Shown here one piece after another: positions 56,242-64,000 of a DNA stretch of 64,000 bases. The position numbers and the translations under genes are program-made. The notes beneath the pieces are model-generated. The model ran no database searches. It worked only from the letters and a program-made list of their open reading frames with translations, and was not told the origin of the DNA. The first letter of the stretch is position 1. Each line of letters begins with the position of its first letter. The stretch comes from CALKJU01 sp046349355. GTDB lineage: Bacteria > Pseudomonadota > Alphaproteobacteria > Geminicoccales > Geminicoccaceae. The stretch spans positions 186,001-250,000 of the forward strand of contig JAXMCM010000022.1 of NCBI GenBank assembly GCA_046349355.1, read 5' to 3'.

Positions 56242-57927
56242 TCAGGCCGGCCCCAGCGCCCGCACCGCCTCCTCGACCGTCCGGAACACCCGCTCGCGGC
56301 CGACCGCCTCGATCAGGCCGCTGGTCTCGGCCGCCGCGGCGGCGCGCGGCGCCTCGAGGCGGGCGATCGCCACCCGCACGCCCTGCCCGTCGAGCTGGCG
56401 GACCAGCTCGATCACCTGCAGGGCGCCGGTGTAGTCGATGTCGATGATCCCGGTCGCCTCCAGCACCAGCAGCCGGGCCGGCGGACTGGCCGCGGCGACG
56501 GCGTCGCGGATCAGCCGGGCGAGGTAGTGCGCGTTGGTGAAGTGCAGCGGCGCCGGGATCGCGATCACCACGACCCCCGGCACGGTCTCGCCACGGTTGA
56601 CCGCGTTCGGCTGCCACCAGACGCTGGTGCCGGGCACCCGCGCCAGCCGGACCGGCGCCGGCCGGGCGACGACGTAGAGGCCGTGCACCAGCGCCAACAG
56701 GATGCCGGCGATCATCCCGTCCTGGATCGGCAGCACGACGATCAGCAGCAGGGTCGCCAGCATCTGCAGGAACTCGCCGCGGCTGCGGCGGCGGATGTCG
56801 CGCATCGCCGACAGGCGGAAGATGCTGGCGCCGACGAACAGCAGCACGCCGGCCAGGGCGGCCCGCGGCACCTGCGCCAGCAGGCCCGTGCCGAACAGCA
56901 GCAGCCCGGCGAAGACCGCGACGGCGACCAGGCAGGCCAGCTGCGAGCGGCCGCCCGAGCCGGCGACGATGGCGGTGCTGGGCGGGCTGGCATCGACCGG
57001 GAAGGCGCCGAGCAGGCCGGCCAGCAGGTTGCCGGCGCCGACCCCGGCATAGTCGCGGTCGACCTGCGGCTCGCCCGGCGGTGGCGGCGGGAAGGCCCGG
57101 GTCACCGCCGCGGTCTGCACCATGCAGACCAGCGCCACGACGCCGGCCAGCGGCGCCAGCCGGCCCAGCGTCGCGAGGTCGAGTTGCGGCAGCGACGGCT
57201 GCGGCAGGCCGCCCGGCACCGTGCCGAGCAGGGCGACGCCGTGCGCCGGCAGGTCGAGCAGCGCCGCCAGCGCCGCGGCGAGGACGAGGCCGATCAGGGC
57301 TCCGGGAAAGCGCGGCCCGAGCCGGCGCCCGCCGACGACGATGCCGAGCACCAGCAGGCCCAGCAGCAGCGGTGCCGGCCGCGCCTCGGGCAGGTGGCGC
57401 AGGAGGTCGAGCAGGCGCCGCAGCATCTGCCCGTCGGTCGAGGCCGGCACGCCCAGCAGCACCGGCAGCTGGCCGATCACGATGTGCACGGCGACCCCGC
57501 CGAGGAAGCCCGTGGTCACCGGGACCGAGACGAGGTCGGCGATCCAGCCCATCCGCAGGATGCCCGACAGCAGCAGGATCGTGCCGACCATCAGCGCGAA
57601 GGTGGCGGCGAGCGCGGCATAGGCGGGCGAGCCCGGGACGGCCGCCAGCGCCAGGCCGGCGGCGAAGATCGGGGCGATGGTCGAATCGGCCGCCACCGAC
57701 ATGAAGCGGTTGGCGCCGACCAGGGCGAAGCCGAGGCCGCCGGCGATGAAGGCGTAGAAGCCGAACTGCGGCGGCAGGCCGGCGAGGTGCGCCGTCGCCA
57801 TCTGCGCCGGCAGCTGGATCGCCGTCAGCATCAGCCCGGCGGCGAGGTCGCCGGCGAGCCAGCCCGGCCGCCAGCCCTGCAGCGTCGGCAGGACCGGCCA
57901 CGGCCGCGGCGGCCCCGGTGACGCCAT
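56242..57927 (-). CDS. SulP-family anion transporter with STAS domain
   Basis: 561 residues. Ten to twelve hydrophobic segments occupy the first 420 residues, with VTTGFLGGVAVHIVIGQLPV, VVALVCMVQTAAVTRAFPPP and GVGAGNLLAGLLGAFPVDAS. The last 120 residues are a cytoplasmic STAS domain (LVLEATGIIDIDYTGALQVI). SulP proteins move sulfate, bicarbonate or other anions across the inner membrane. No adjacent gene defines the substrate; no carbonic anhydrase or sulfate assimilation gene lies nearby. Confidence 0.92.
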   Translation of the reverse strand: MASPGPPRPWPVLPTLQGWRPGWLAGDLAAGLMLTAIQLPAQMATAHLAGLPPQFGFYAFIAGGLGFALVGANRFMSVAADSTIAPIFAAGLALAAVPGSPAYAALAATFALMVGTILLLSGILRMGWIADLVSVPVTTGFLGGVAVHIVIGQLPVLLGVPASTDGQMLRRLLDLLRHLPEARPAPLLLGLLVLGIVVGGRRLGPRFPGALIGLVLAAALAALLDLPAHGVALLGTVPGGLPQPSLPQLDLATLGRLAPLAGVVALVCMVQTAAVTRAFPPPPPGEPQVDRDYAGVGAGNLLAGLLGAFPVDASPPSTAIVAGSGGRSQLACLVAVAVFAGLLLFGTGLLAQVPRAALAGVLLFVGASIFRLSAMRDIRRRSRGEFLQMLATLLLIVVLPIQDGMIAGILLALVHGLYVVARPAPVRLARVPGTSVWWQPNAVNRGETVPGVVVIAIPAPLHFTNAHYLARLIRDAVAAASPPARLLVLEATGIIDIDYTGALQVIELVRQLDGQGVRVAIARLEAPRAAAAAETSGLIEAVGRERVFRTVEEAVRALGPA

Positions 57928-58104
57928 GCGATGCTTCCTCCCGCGCCGCCGGGACCCCGTCCCGACCCCTCCGGCCGCCGCCCCCGGCGGGCGGTGCCGG
58001 GCGATCCTCGCAGGCCCGGGCGGCGCGGTCGACCGTCGTCGCCCCGACCCCCCGCGGGAGGCAGCCGCCGCCGGCCCGGGCTGGGCGCCGGCGGGCGGGC
58101 CGGG

Positions 58105-58593
58105 CTAGCCGTCGGTGGTCGCGGCCGCCCGGCGCAGGGCCTGGGGCGTGCGGCGGACCAGGCGGTGCTGGCGGCTGCCGTCCTGGTGGCGCAGGGCCAT
58201 GCCGGCGTCCTCGAACCACTCGAAGAAGATCGGCCAGTCGACCGCCTCGACCCGCTCCCCGGGACCGGTCGAGCCCGGAAAGACGATGCGCAGGAGCGCG
58301 TCGGTGCTGTCGTCGACGCGGCTGACCAGGGCCGGCCGGCCGCCCAGCCGCTCGGCCCAGCCGCGGATGTGCGCGTGGTCGGCCGAGACGATCTCCGCGG
58401 GCTCGGCCAGGGCCGGGTCGCCGCGCCCCAGCCCGGTGTGGCCGTAGGGCTCCTTCAGCGGCGGATGGTCGGCGGCGCCGTCGTCGCCGGTCAGCGCTCC
58501 CTCGAACTGGCGGTCCCTGGCGATGGCCTCGGCCTTCAGCGGCTCGCTGCGCCGGTCGACCGGCTGGATCGGCCGCTGTGACGGGCTCGGCAT
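58105..58593 (-). CDS. Small conserved hypothetical protein
   Basis: 162 residues from the ATG at 58593; a longer frame runs to 58611. The first 70 residues are low-complexity and charged. The C-terminal half (SADHAHIRGWAERLGGRPAL, LRIVFPGSTGPGERVEAVDW, PIFFEWFEDAGMALRHQDGS) resembles a family of small proteins in Alphaproteobacteria that is often mislabelled as a glucan branching enzyme. The real function is unknown. It lies downstream of the repeat array on the same strand as the SulP gene. Confidence 0.65.
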   Translation of the reverse strand: MPSPSQRPIQPVDRRSEPLKAEAIARDRQFEGALTGDDGAADHPPLKEPYGHTGLGRGDPALAEPAEIVSADHAHIRGWAERLGGRPALVSRVDDSTDALLRIVFPGSTGPGERVEAVDWPIFFEWFEDAGMALRHQDGSRQHRLVRRTPQALRRAAATTDG

Positions 58594-58735
58594 CGAACGA
58601 ACTCCGGGCAAGTGGAAGATGCGCCCTCAACTAGCGGCGATCGAAGGCGGTTCCGTGCCGCCCGCCGCGCGCCCGCCCCGCCCGCCCGGGGGTCGCCACC
58701 TCCCGGGCCAGGCCTCCGCCCTGGTCCCGGGCCCG

Positions 58736-59325
58736 CAAGTCCTTGAAATCGGCCAGGAATCGTCTTCCCGGGTTCGCTCGGTCAGGCGGCCGTACCTGGA
58801 GGGCGCTGCCCAAGTCGTTGAAAAGGTGGGCGAATCGTCTTTCCGGGTTCGTTCGGTCAGGCGGCCCTGCCAGGAAGGCGCCGCCCAAGTCGTTGAAAAG
58901 GCGAGCCAATCGCCTTGCCGGGTTCGCTCGGTCAGGCGGCCCTGGTGCCGGAGGCTGCGGCCAAGTGATTGGAATGGTGGGGGAATCGGCGTGCCGGGTT
59001 GGTCCGGCGGCGGGCTGTGGCGGCGGGGCGGCGGGCCGGCGCCGCGCAAGTGCCTGGAATCGGCCGGGAATCGCCTTCCCGGGTTCGCTCGGTCAACGGG
59101 TCCGTTCGCCCGAGGCCGCGGGCAAGTCCCTGAATCGCGAAGGAATCGCCGTCCCGGGTTGGCCGGCCGTCGGCCTCCGGCGGCGCCGGAGGCCTGCCGG
59201 TGGCGCGCAAGTCGTTGAAATCGGCTGAAAACGGTTCCCGGTTCGTCCGGCAAACCGCGGGCCCGTCGAGGGGTCGCGAGGGCTTCCTCCGGTGAGTCGC
59301 CTTGCCGGGCTGGTCCGGCAGGGTG
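58736..59325. repeat. Degenerate tandem repeat array, seven units of 75-85 bp
   Basis: Units beginning CAAGT start at 58736, 58811, 58886, 58962, 59047, 59123 and 59208, so the periods are 75, 75, 76, 85, 76 and 85. A partial eighth unit covers about 59290-59325. Each has a shared core: CAAGTCNTTGAA, then GAATCGNCTT, CCGGGTTCG and CTCGGTCA. Several units contain a small hairpin (GGAA, loop, TTCC). The irregular periods break any reading frame, so the array is probably non-coding. The flanks are otherwise very G+C-rich. Confidence 0.8.
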
Positions 59326-59556
59326 TGGCGGCAGGGGCGGGCGGACGAGGACTCGGCGGGGGCATGGCGGCGGCTCGCGGCAGGGCACCGGCGGGCAGGA
59401 TAGCATGGATCGGACGAAAGTCCTAGACCGGGCTGGCGCCGGCGGGCGGGAGCGCCGGGGCGGCGGGAGCCTCGCCTCCGGGCGGCGGACGCGCTATGCA
59501 GGCGGGGCGGAGGGCACCGCCGCGAGCCAGGCGGGACGGCGGTGCGGTCCAGGCCG
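59326..59556. other. G+C-rich spacer between repeat array and tRNA
   Basis: About 230 bases, no gene seen. It must contain the promoter of tRNA-Gly if that gene is transcribed on its own. Confidence 0.4.
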
Positions 59557-59630
59557 GCGGGCGTGGTGAAAGGGCAGAACGGCGGGCTTCCATCCCGCAG
59601 ACACGAGTTCGATCCTCGTCGCCCGCTCCA
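59557..59630 (+). tRNA. tRNA-Gly (anticodon TCC)
   Basis: 74 bases folding as a tRNA. The acceptor stem is GCGGGCG with CGCCCGC, perfectly paired. The anticodon stem is GCGGG with CCCGC around the loop CTTCCAT, giving anticodon TCC. The T arm is ACGAG-TTCGATC-CTCGT. CCA is encoded (59628-59630) after the discriminator T. The D stem is weaker (GTG opposite AAC, one mismatch). Glycine tRNAs are common integration sites, and AT-rich foreign-looking sequence follows directly. Confidence 0.92.
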
Positions 59631-60333
59631 GCACTCTGTTGTTCTCCAGGCTTCAGTGACCGATCAGCCTGCAGGTGAGGTTACTGATCATAGCGCGTAG
59701 CTTCTCGATGGCTTTCCGACACTTCTAGCTGACGCTAATGTGTCAAATGAGGAAATGGAGCTCTTCAGTGCGATTCCTAGCTCGATCTTACAAGTGAGAT
59801 CTGCAGTTGGGCACGCCGTTCGATAGGCCGCATTGGCATAATGCCGAGAGCATTCGCGATCACGACCACGCAGTCGAAATAGCCCAAGTACGTTGATAGA
59901 TGTTATCAAGAAGGCCTTGAAATCATAGCGATAACTGATCACAAACGAGCCTAGATATATTGAATTCTGCAGGACCTACCTTATTTGTCAGCAGGGTATC
60001 AATCATATATTTGCGGTTTAATCCAGCTAACGTAGGACAGGACTTCATTGTCTGCATTTTGCCGACACAATACGACCATTGAACTACATTAATCTTTGGG
60101 CGTCCTAACGCTTCGATGCAACAGGCGCTGATCCCTCCAGAAAAAGATTTAACGGCCATCATAGCGAAGTTCAAGAAGAAAAGCAATCACCGCGGACTTG
60201 GATTTGTCCCCATTCGCAGAGCAATCTGGTATCTTTTCGATAGCATAGAATCGCGGATCTACAAGCCGAATTTGTCAATCAATCTTATGTGCATTGAAGT
60301 CAAAGCCACCTGAGCAATGAGAAAAACTCTTTC

Positions 60334-60344
60334 TCGCCCGCTCC
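60334..60344 (+). repeat. 11-bp copy of the tRNA-Gly 3' end, possible att remnant
   Basis: TCGCCCGCTCC here is identical to the tRNA at 59619-59629 of its acceptor 3' strand. It is a G+C-rich 11-mer inside AT-rich sequence, as expected for the distal attachment site of an element that integrated into the tRNA. The two copies are about 715 bases apart. The short length leaves chance possible. Confidence 0.4.
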
Positions 60345-60522
60345 TCTAGAACGATCTATGAGCTCGGACAATATAACACTAAAATAATAATTTCCAACAC
60401 TACAAGCTTACCCTATAGCGAGCGCTTGATCTCTCAAAGGCATCTCGGCGAAATTGCAAAGAGATCGTTGACATCGGCGGTGGCGATCAATTTCGGTTTA
60501 ACATCCTAGATCGCAGGCAAAG

Positions 60523-60759
60523 CTAAGAGTTCCTCGCGACCGACATGACGCCAAGAGGACAGGGATAAATTTCTTCGGAAGTGAGCACAAGCCAATGTCC
60601 TTTCACAGCGAGACGCGTTGCCTTGTTGTAGACGCAGAGCAATTTCTTGATCGGGACCCTTCGCTTATTAATGCTAGTGAGCGCGAGAGCAGTCCAAGCA
60701 TACCTCATTGTCGAGCGAACTTGCTGGGAGACGCAGAATAGTAATCTTGATCGAGCCAT
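60523..60759 (-). CDS. Possible small hypothetical protein in the AT-rich island
   Basis: 78 residues from the ATG at 60759 with a weak AGG ribosome site. The sequence (RSRLLFCVSQQVRSTMRYAW, then INKRRVPIKKLLCVYNKATR) is basic and moderately hydrophobic, with no motif I recognise. It is the most protein-like frame of the island, but may be a chance open frame or a gene remnant. Confidence 0.25.
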   Translation of the reverse strand: MARSRLLFCVSQQVRSTMRYAWTALALTSINKRRVPIKKLLCVYNKATRLAVKGHWLVLTSEEIYPCPLGVMSVARNS

Positions 60760-60828
60760 CCTGTCGTGATCTTGAATAACATTTAATCAAGAAATGTGCG
60801 ACTGACGCATCGTTAGGATAGCCAAGTC

Positions 60829-60990
60829 ATGGATCTGACTAAAGCTTTGGGGCAGGAAGTCCTTGAATCTTCGCCATCAAGCCGATGCCACAAGCTTAAT
60901 ACTAATGAGCTCGCTGCGGTTAGGCGCCTCCGAGCGCCCGAAGTGGTCGCCTTTACTCATTCGAGTCTTGGTGACAATGTCTCCCCTTAG
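60829..60990 (+). CDS. Possible very small hypothetical protein in the AT-rich island
   Basis: 53 residues: an ATG at 60829 preceded by AGGATA, then DLTKALGQEVLESSPSSRCH and NTNELAAVRRLRAPEVVAFT before TAG. The composition is protein-like, but the frame is short and no family is recognised. It could be a fragment of a larger lost gene. Confidence 0.2.
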   Translation: MDLTKALGQEVLESSPSSRCHKLNTNELAAVRRLRAPEVVAFTHSSLGDNVSP

Positions 60991-62103
60991 TGAATTGATT
61001 TGTGCGAAAGAGAGGGATGAAGGTCGATCTTAGAAATTCGTGACGGAGCCGAGCAGGACTTCAAGATTGGATCGCCGATTTCATTGACGCTGCCGCGATT
61101 TGCGGGCATCCCGCTCTTTTGATCTACAACGATCGAACAACTGCGCTGATTGATGAACTTCATCGAGCGCCACAACTTTGCGTTCAGCTCGACGCGCGAT
61201 GTACTGTCGCGGGCGAAGAAATTGGGGAAGATGATTCTTGAATGCGCAAATGTGCTCCCGCATCATGGAGGTTATCCGCGAGGCTTGGCGCAATCGTATG
61301 GTCGATTTGCGCAGACAGCTCAGTGGAGCTGATCTTGATCTTGAAATCGAACTAGAAGAATGAAGCAAAGATATTTTTTCTCAGCGCGAAGCTATTTCAA
61401 ATTCATTGCATTACAGATTACGCCAACCGCGGGCTGACCATCGCCTGCCAAGCTATTGTGAGCAATGGCAGAACGGCCTTGGTTTAAGCAGATGAAGGAG
61501 TCATTTGTTCAGGCCCACTGCATGAAGGACACGAAACTTTTAGAGGATGATCTATATGGCATCTCGTTCATCTATAGCACAAGCTCATGAAGAATTTACG
61601 CCGCGGCGAGGTTGAGAATTGAGATTAGCAAAAGTCCGCGGAAGCCTACACGATTCTTGCCGTGGCCGAGCAAACTCGCTTAGTTGGGCGCTGCGTTGAG
61701 TTTCGAAAGAGAAGTAGATGACTGTGAGATCAAGATGACTGTCACCGTGACGCAGGCCCATGGGACGCGTCCAAAGATTGTCTGGTCAGCGGTGACAGCC
61801 ATAAGCGATCTCTGCCGCAGATGATCTGCGACCGCCGAGGAGGACCTATGATCGGTGTATCGGAATAGCCTGTGCTGCGAAGCAGCGCAAGGCAGGCAAA
61901 TTGTTCAGTCGCAAGCCCATCCGGGAGTGCGCGACGCAGGTTGATCGCTCGCGCTAAAGGCGACGGAAGGCCTTCGGACGCAGCCGTGCTCGTTGCTGGA
62001 ACATCCGACTTGGCTGAAGTCTGCACGTCCAACGATGGATGCGGTTTGGATTATGCCGTGAATCTGGAAGATGTCGATACTTTTGCTGGAATCACAGATC
62101 CTC

Positions 62104-62532
62104 TCAGTAAATCATCCCCAGTTCCAGCTGCGCCTCCTCGGTCATCATCTGCGGGGTCCAGGGCGGCTCCCAGACGATGCTGACCTCGCAGGCGGTCACA
62201 CCCTCGACCTGCTGGACCTTCTGCTCGACCTCAGGGGGCAGGGTCTCGGCGACCGGGCAGTGGGGGGAGGTCAGGGTCATGTCGATGCGGACGGTGTTGT
62301 CGTCCTCGACGTCGATCTTGTAGACCAGCCCCATGTCGTAGATGTTGACCGGGATCTCCGGGTCGAAGACGGTCCGCAGCTGGGCGACGATGCGCTCGCC
62401 CAGGGCCTGGACCTCCTCCATCCGCGCCTTGTCGGGGGCGTTCTCATCCTGGGCGAGGAAGGCGGCAGCCCTGTCGAGGCCGGTCTGGTCGGTGGTGGCC
62501 CGGGCCGTGGTGTCGGCGCTGTCCACAGGCAT
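62104..62532 (-). CDS. sufT: SUF-associated Fe-S assembly protein (MIP18/DUF59 family)
   Basis: 142 residues. The N-terminal 35 residues are variable; the rest is the DUF59/MIP18 domain: RTVFDPEIPVNIYDMGLVYK, then MTLTSPHCPVAETLPPEVEQ with the conserved cysteine, and CEVSIVWEPPWTPQMM. SufT proteins help mature Fe-S proteins. It follows sufS by five bases on the same strand and is the last gene of the SUF cluster before the AT-rich island. The stop at 62104 marks the exact return to low G+C. Confidence 0.92.
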   Translation of the reverse strand: MPVDSADTTARATTDQTGLDRAAAFLAQDENAPDKARMEEVQALGERIVAQLRTVFDPEIPVNIYDMGLVYKIDVEDDNTVRIDMTLTSPHCPVAETLPPEVEQKVQQVEGVTACEVSIVWEPPWTPQMMTEEAQLELGMIY

Positions 62533-62537
62533 TCCCC

Positions 62538-63800
62538 CTACGAAAACATGTCGGCGACGCGGCGCAGGCTGGTGACCAGCGCGTCGATGTCGTCGGTGTC
62601 GTTGTGCACGCCCAGCGACGCGCGGGCGCTGGCGGGCAGGCCCAGGCGGTCGTGGACGGGCATCGCACAGTGGTGGCCGGTGCGGATGGCGATGCCGTCG
62701 AGGTCGAGCATGGTGCCGATGTCCTGCGGGTGGCAGCCGTCCATGACGAAGCTGAGCACGCCACTGCGCTCGCGCGGCTCGGCGATCAGGCGCAGGCCCG
62801 GGACCTGGCGCAGCGCCCGCTCGGCATAGGCGAGGAGCGCGGTCTCGTGGGCGTGGATGCGCTCCAGCCCGATCGCCTCCAGCCAGTCGACGGCGGTGCC
62901 CAGGGCGATGATCCCGGCGATGTCGGGGGTGCCGGCCTCGAAGCGGAACGGGATGTCGTTCCAGGTGGTGCCGTCGAAGCTGACGCGCTCGATCATGTCG
63001 CCGCCGCCCATATAGGGCGGCATCGCCTCGAGCAGGGCTGCCCGGCCCCAGAGGACGCCGGTGCCGGAGGGCCCGTACATCTTGTGGCCGGAGAAGACGA
63101 GGAAGTCGGCCCCCAGCGCCTGGACGTCGACCGGGCGGTGCTGCACGGCCTGGGCGGCGTCGACCAGCACCGGCACGCCGTGGCGGCGGGCCAGGGCCAC
63201 GATGTCCTCGATGGGGTTGACCGTGCCCAGGGCGTTGGAGACCCAGACGACGGCGATCATCTTCGTGCGCGCAGTGACGAGCTGCGCGAAGGCGTCGAGG
63301 TCGAGGTCGCCCGTGCCGGTGATGGGGGCGGCGACGACGCGGGCCCCGGCCTCGGCCGCCATCATCTGCCAGGGGACGATGTTGGCGTGGTGCTCCATGG
63401 CGGTGACGAGGATCTCGTCGCCGGCCTGGAGCCGCGGGCGCAGGAAGCTGCGCGCCACGAGGTTGATGGCCTCGGTGGCGTTGCGGACGAAGACGATCTC
63501 GCGCCAGTCGGCGGCGTGGACGAAGCGCTGCACCTTGCGGCGCGCCTCGTCGTGCAGCGCCGTGGCGCGCTGGCTGAGGTCGTAGACGCCGCGGTGGATG
63601 TTGGCGTAGTCGCGCTCGTAGACGGTCTTCAGCGCGTCGATCACGCAGCGCGGCTTCTGGGCACTGGCGGCACTGTCGAGATAGACCAGCGGCCGGCCGT
63701 GCATGGTCGTGCGCAGGATCGGGAACTCGGCCCGGATCCGGGCGACGTCGAGCGGGGCGTCGGCCGGGGCGGGGTCGAGGCGGCGGGCGGCGGCGGTCAT
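62538..63800 (-). CDS. sufS: Cysteine desulfurase SufS
   Basis: 420 residues. The PLP-lysine segment is FLVFSGHKMYGPSGTGVLWG, and the active-site cysteine is in IRTGHHCAMPVHDRLG, as in group II (SufS) enzymes. EHHANIVPWQMMA is also typical. The enzyme removes sulfur from cysteine and delivers it to the SufBCD scaffold for Fe-S cluster assembly. Its ATG at 63800 overlaps the sufD stop by four bases, showing translational coupling. Confidence 0.96.
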   Translation of the reverse strand: MTAAARRLDPAPADAPLDVARIRAEFPILRTTMHGRPLVYLDSAASAQKPRCVIDALKTVYERDYANIHRGVYDLSQRATALHDEARRKVQRFVHAADWREIVFVRNATEAINLVARSFLRPRLQAGDEILVTAMEHHANIVPWQMMAAEAGARVVAAPITGTGDLDLDAFAQLVTARTKMIAVVWVSNALGTVNPIEDIVALARRHGVPVLVDAAQAVQHRPVDVQALGADFLVFSGHKMYGPSGTGVLWGRAALLEAMPPYMGGGDMIERVSFDGTTWNDIPFRFEAGTPDIAGIIALGTAVDWLEAIGLERIHAHETALLAYAERALRQVPGLRLIAEPRERSGVLSFVMDGCHPQDIGTMLDLDGIAIRTGHHCAMPVHDRLGLPASARASLGVHNDTDDIDALVTSLRRVADMFS

Positions 63801-64000
63801 GCCGGCAGGTCCAGGGCGATGCGGCCGGGCAGCCGCGCCTGCACCGCCTTGCGGGCCTGGGCGCGGGCGGTGTCGTCGCCCATGCGCTCGATCACCTCGT
63901 TGGCCCAGCCGTAGACCAGCAGGCCGCGGGCGTCGTCGAGCGGCAGGCCGCGCGAGCGCAGGTAGAACAGCGCCACCGGGTCGAGGTCGCCGACGGTGGC
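63797..64000 (-). CDS. sufD: Fe-S assembly protein SufD, C-terminal part (runs off the window)
   Basis: The last 67 codons, ending LPGRIALDLPA. The segment ATVGDLDPVALFYLRSRGLP, followed by a helix (NEVIERMGDD), is the conserved C terminus of SufB/SufD. SufD forms the SufBC2D scaffold complex with SufB and SufC. sufS and sufT follow. SufB shares this motif, but the position just before sufS favours SufD. Confidence 0.88.
   Translation of the reverse strand, partial: ATVGDLDPVALFYLRSRGLPLDDARGLLVYGWANEVIERMGDDTARAQARKAVQARLPGRIALDLPA

Larger units (their letters stand above)
59631..62103. other. AT-rich island remnant after tRNA-Gly
   Basis: Nearly 2.5 kb with G+C of roughly 40-50% by eye, against about 72% on both sides. 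It begins directly after the tRNA and ends exactly at the sufT stop codon. No integrase, transposase or other recognisable gene is visible. Short open frames exist on both strands: reverse 59688-59942, 59923-60186, 60523-60759 and 61742-62032; forward 60829-60990 and 61465-61590. A copy of the tRNA 3' end lies at 60334-60344. This looks like a decayed integrated element. Confidence 0.7.

Noticed and set aside
58736..59325. CRISPR array
   Set aside because: The repeated core is not identical between units, the periods vary, there are no unique spacers of constant length, and no cas gene lies in the window.
58627..59406. Reverse open frame of 259 codons through the tandem repeat array
   Set aside because: The repeat periods are not all multiples of three, so the repeated peptide is lost after three units; open frames are frequent by chance at this G+C content.
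59662..59689. Inverted repeat GATCAG/CTGATC after the tRNA as a terminator
   Set aside because: The stem is short with a long loop and no T run, so it is not a convincing terminator.
61465..61590. 41-codon forward frame in the AT-rich island as a gene
   Set aside because: It has no clear ribosome site and ends abruptly; it is mentioned only as a possible fragment within the island.

Overview
The window is about 72% G+C with tightly packed genes, many sharing 4-base start/stop overlaps (ATGA or GTGA). Its gene content points to an alphaproteobacterium, probably of the Rhodospirillales/Geminicoccales type. The signs are the lgt - NDUFAF7-like methyltransferase - pgeF cluster, UbiK, hrcA-grpE, an aapJQM-type amino acid transporter, SufS/SufT/SufD and sugar-acid catabolism beside a ribose-type ABC importer. 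The taxon is inferred from gene content only, because no rRNA is present.

Layout. 1-1718: end of a GMC oxidoreductase gene and a family 1 glycosidase. 1880-5036: two tandem LuxR-type regulators and a membrane-anchored metallophosphoesterase. 5040-7924: argG, grpE, hrcA. 8008-11183: two tandem secreted SH3b/serine-hydrolase proteins. 11607-15255: a five-gene overlapping cluster with two small secreted proteins, an orphan TAXI binding protein and an ABC-2 transporter. 15262-20923: pgeF, methyltransferase, lgt, ubiK, ybjN-like, proC, a TetR-like regulator and csaA. 20928-24878: a flagellar filament cluster (fliC, flaG, fliD, fliS) behind a candidate sigma-54 promoter. 24890-33624: 5-oxoprolinase/hydantoinase with a divergent MarR regulator, a DjlA-like co-chaperone, an MT-A70 methylase, a MarR-GNAT fusion with its own palindromic operator, a second GNAT and a cysteine synthase.

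33636-38164: a 105-bp inverted-repeat element, a cysteine-free sulfite-oxidase-fold periplasmic protein overlapping a membrane GGDEF-EAL enzyme, gloB and a methyltransferase. 38124-46229: a sugar importer (binding protein, ATPase, two permeases) with an enolase-superfamily dehydratase, a divergent LysR regulator and a Gfo/Idh/MocA dehydrogenase; two inverted repeats lie in the divergent promoter region. 46231-50422: amino acid ABC importer (aapMQJ-like, no ATPase gene) and a class IV aminotransferase. 50423-52929: a decayed region with an imperfect 200-bp direct repeat, one small gene and a gene broken by three frameshifts. 52914-58593: sugar epimerase, cyclophilin, prfC, SulP transporter and a small conserved gene.

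58736-62103 is the most unusual part. Seven degenerate tandem repeats of 75-85 bp are followed by tRNA-Gly(TCC). Directly after its CCA begins 2.5 kb of AT-rich sequence without a confident gene, with an 11-bp copy of the tRNA 3' end inside it. This looks like the remnant of an element integrated at the tRNA. High G+C returns exactly at the stop codon of sufT, followed by sufS and the end of sufD.
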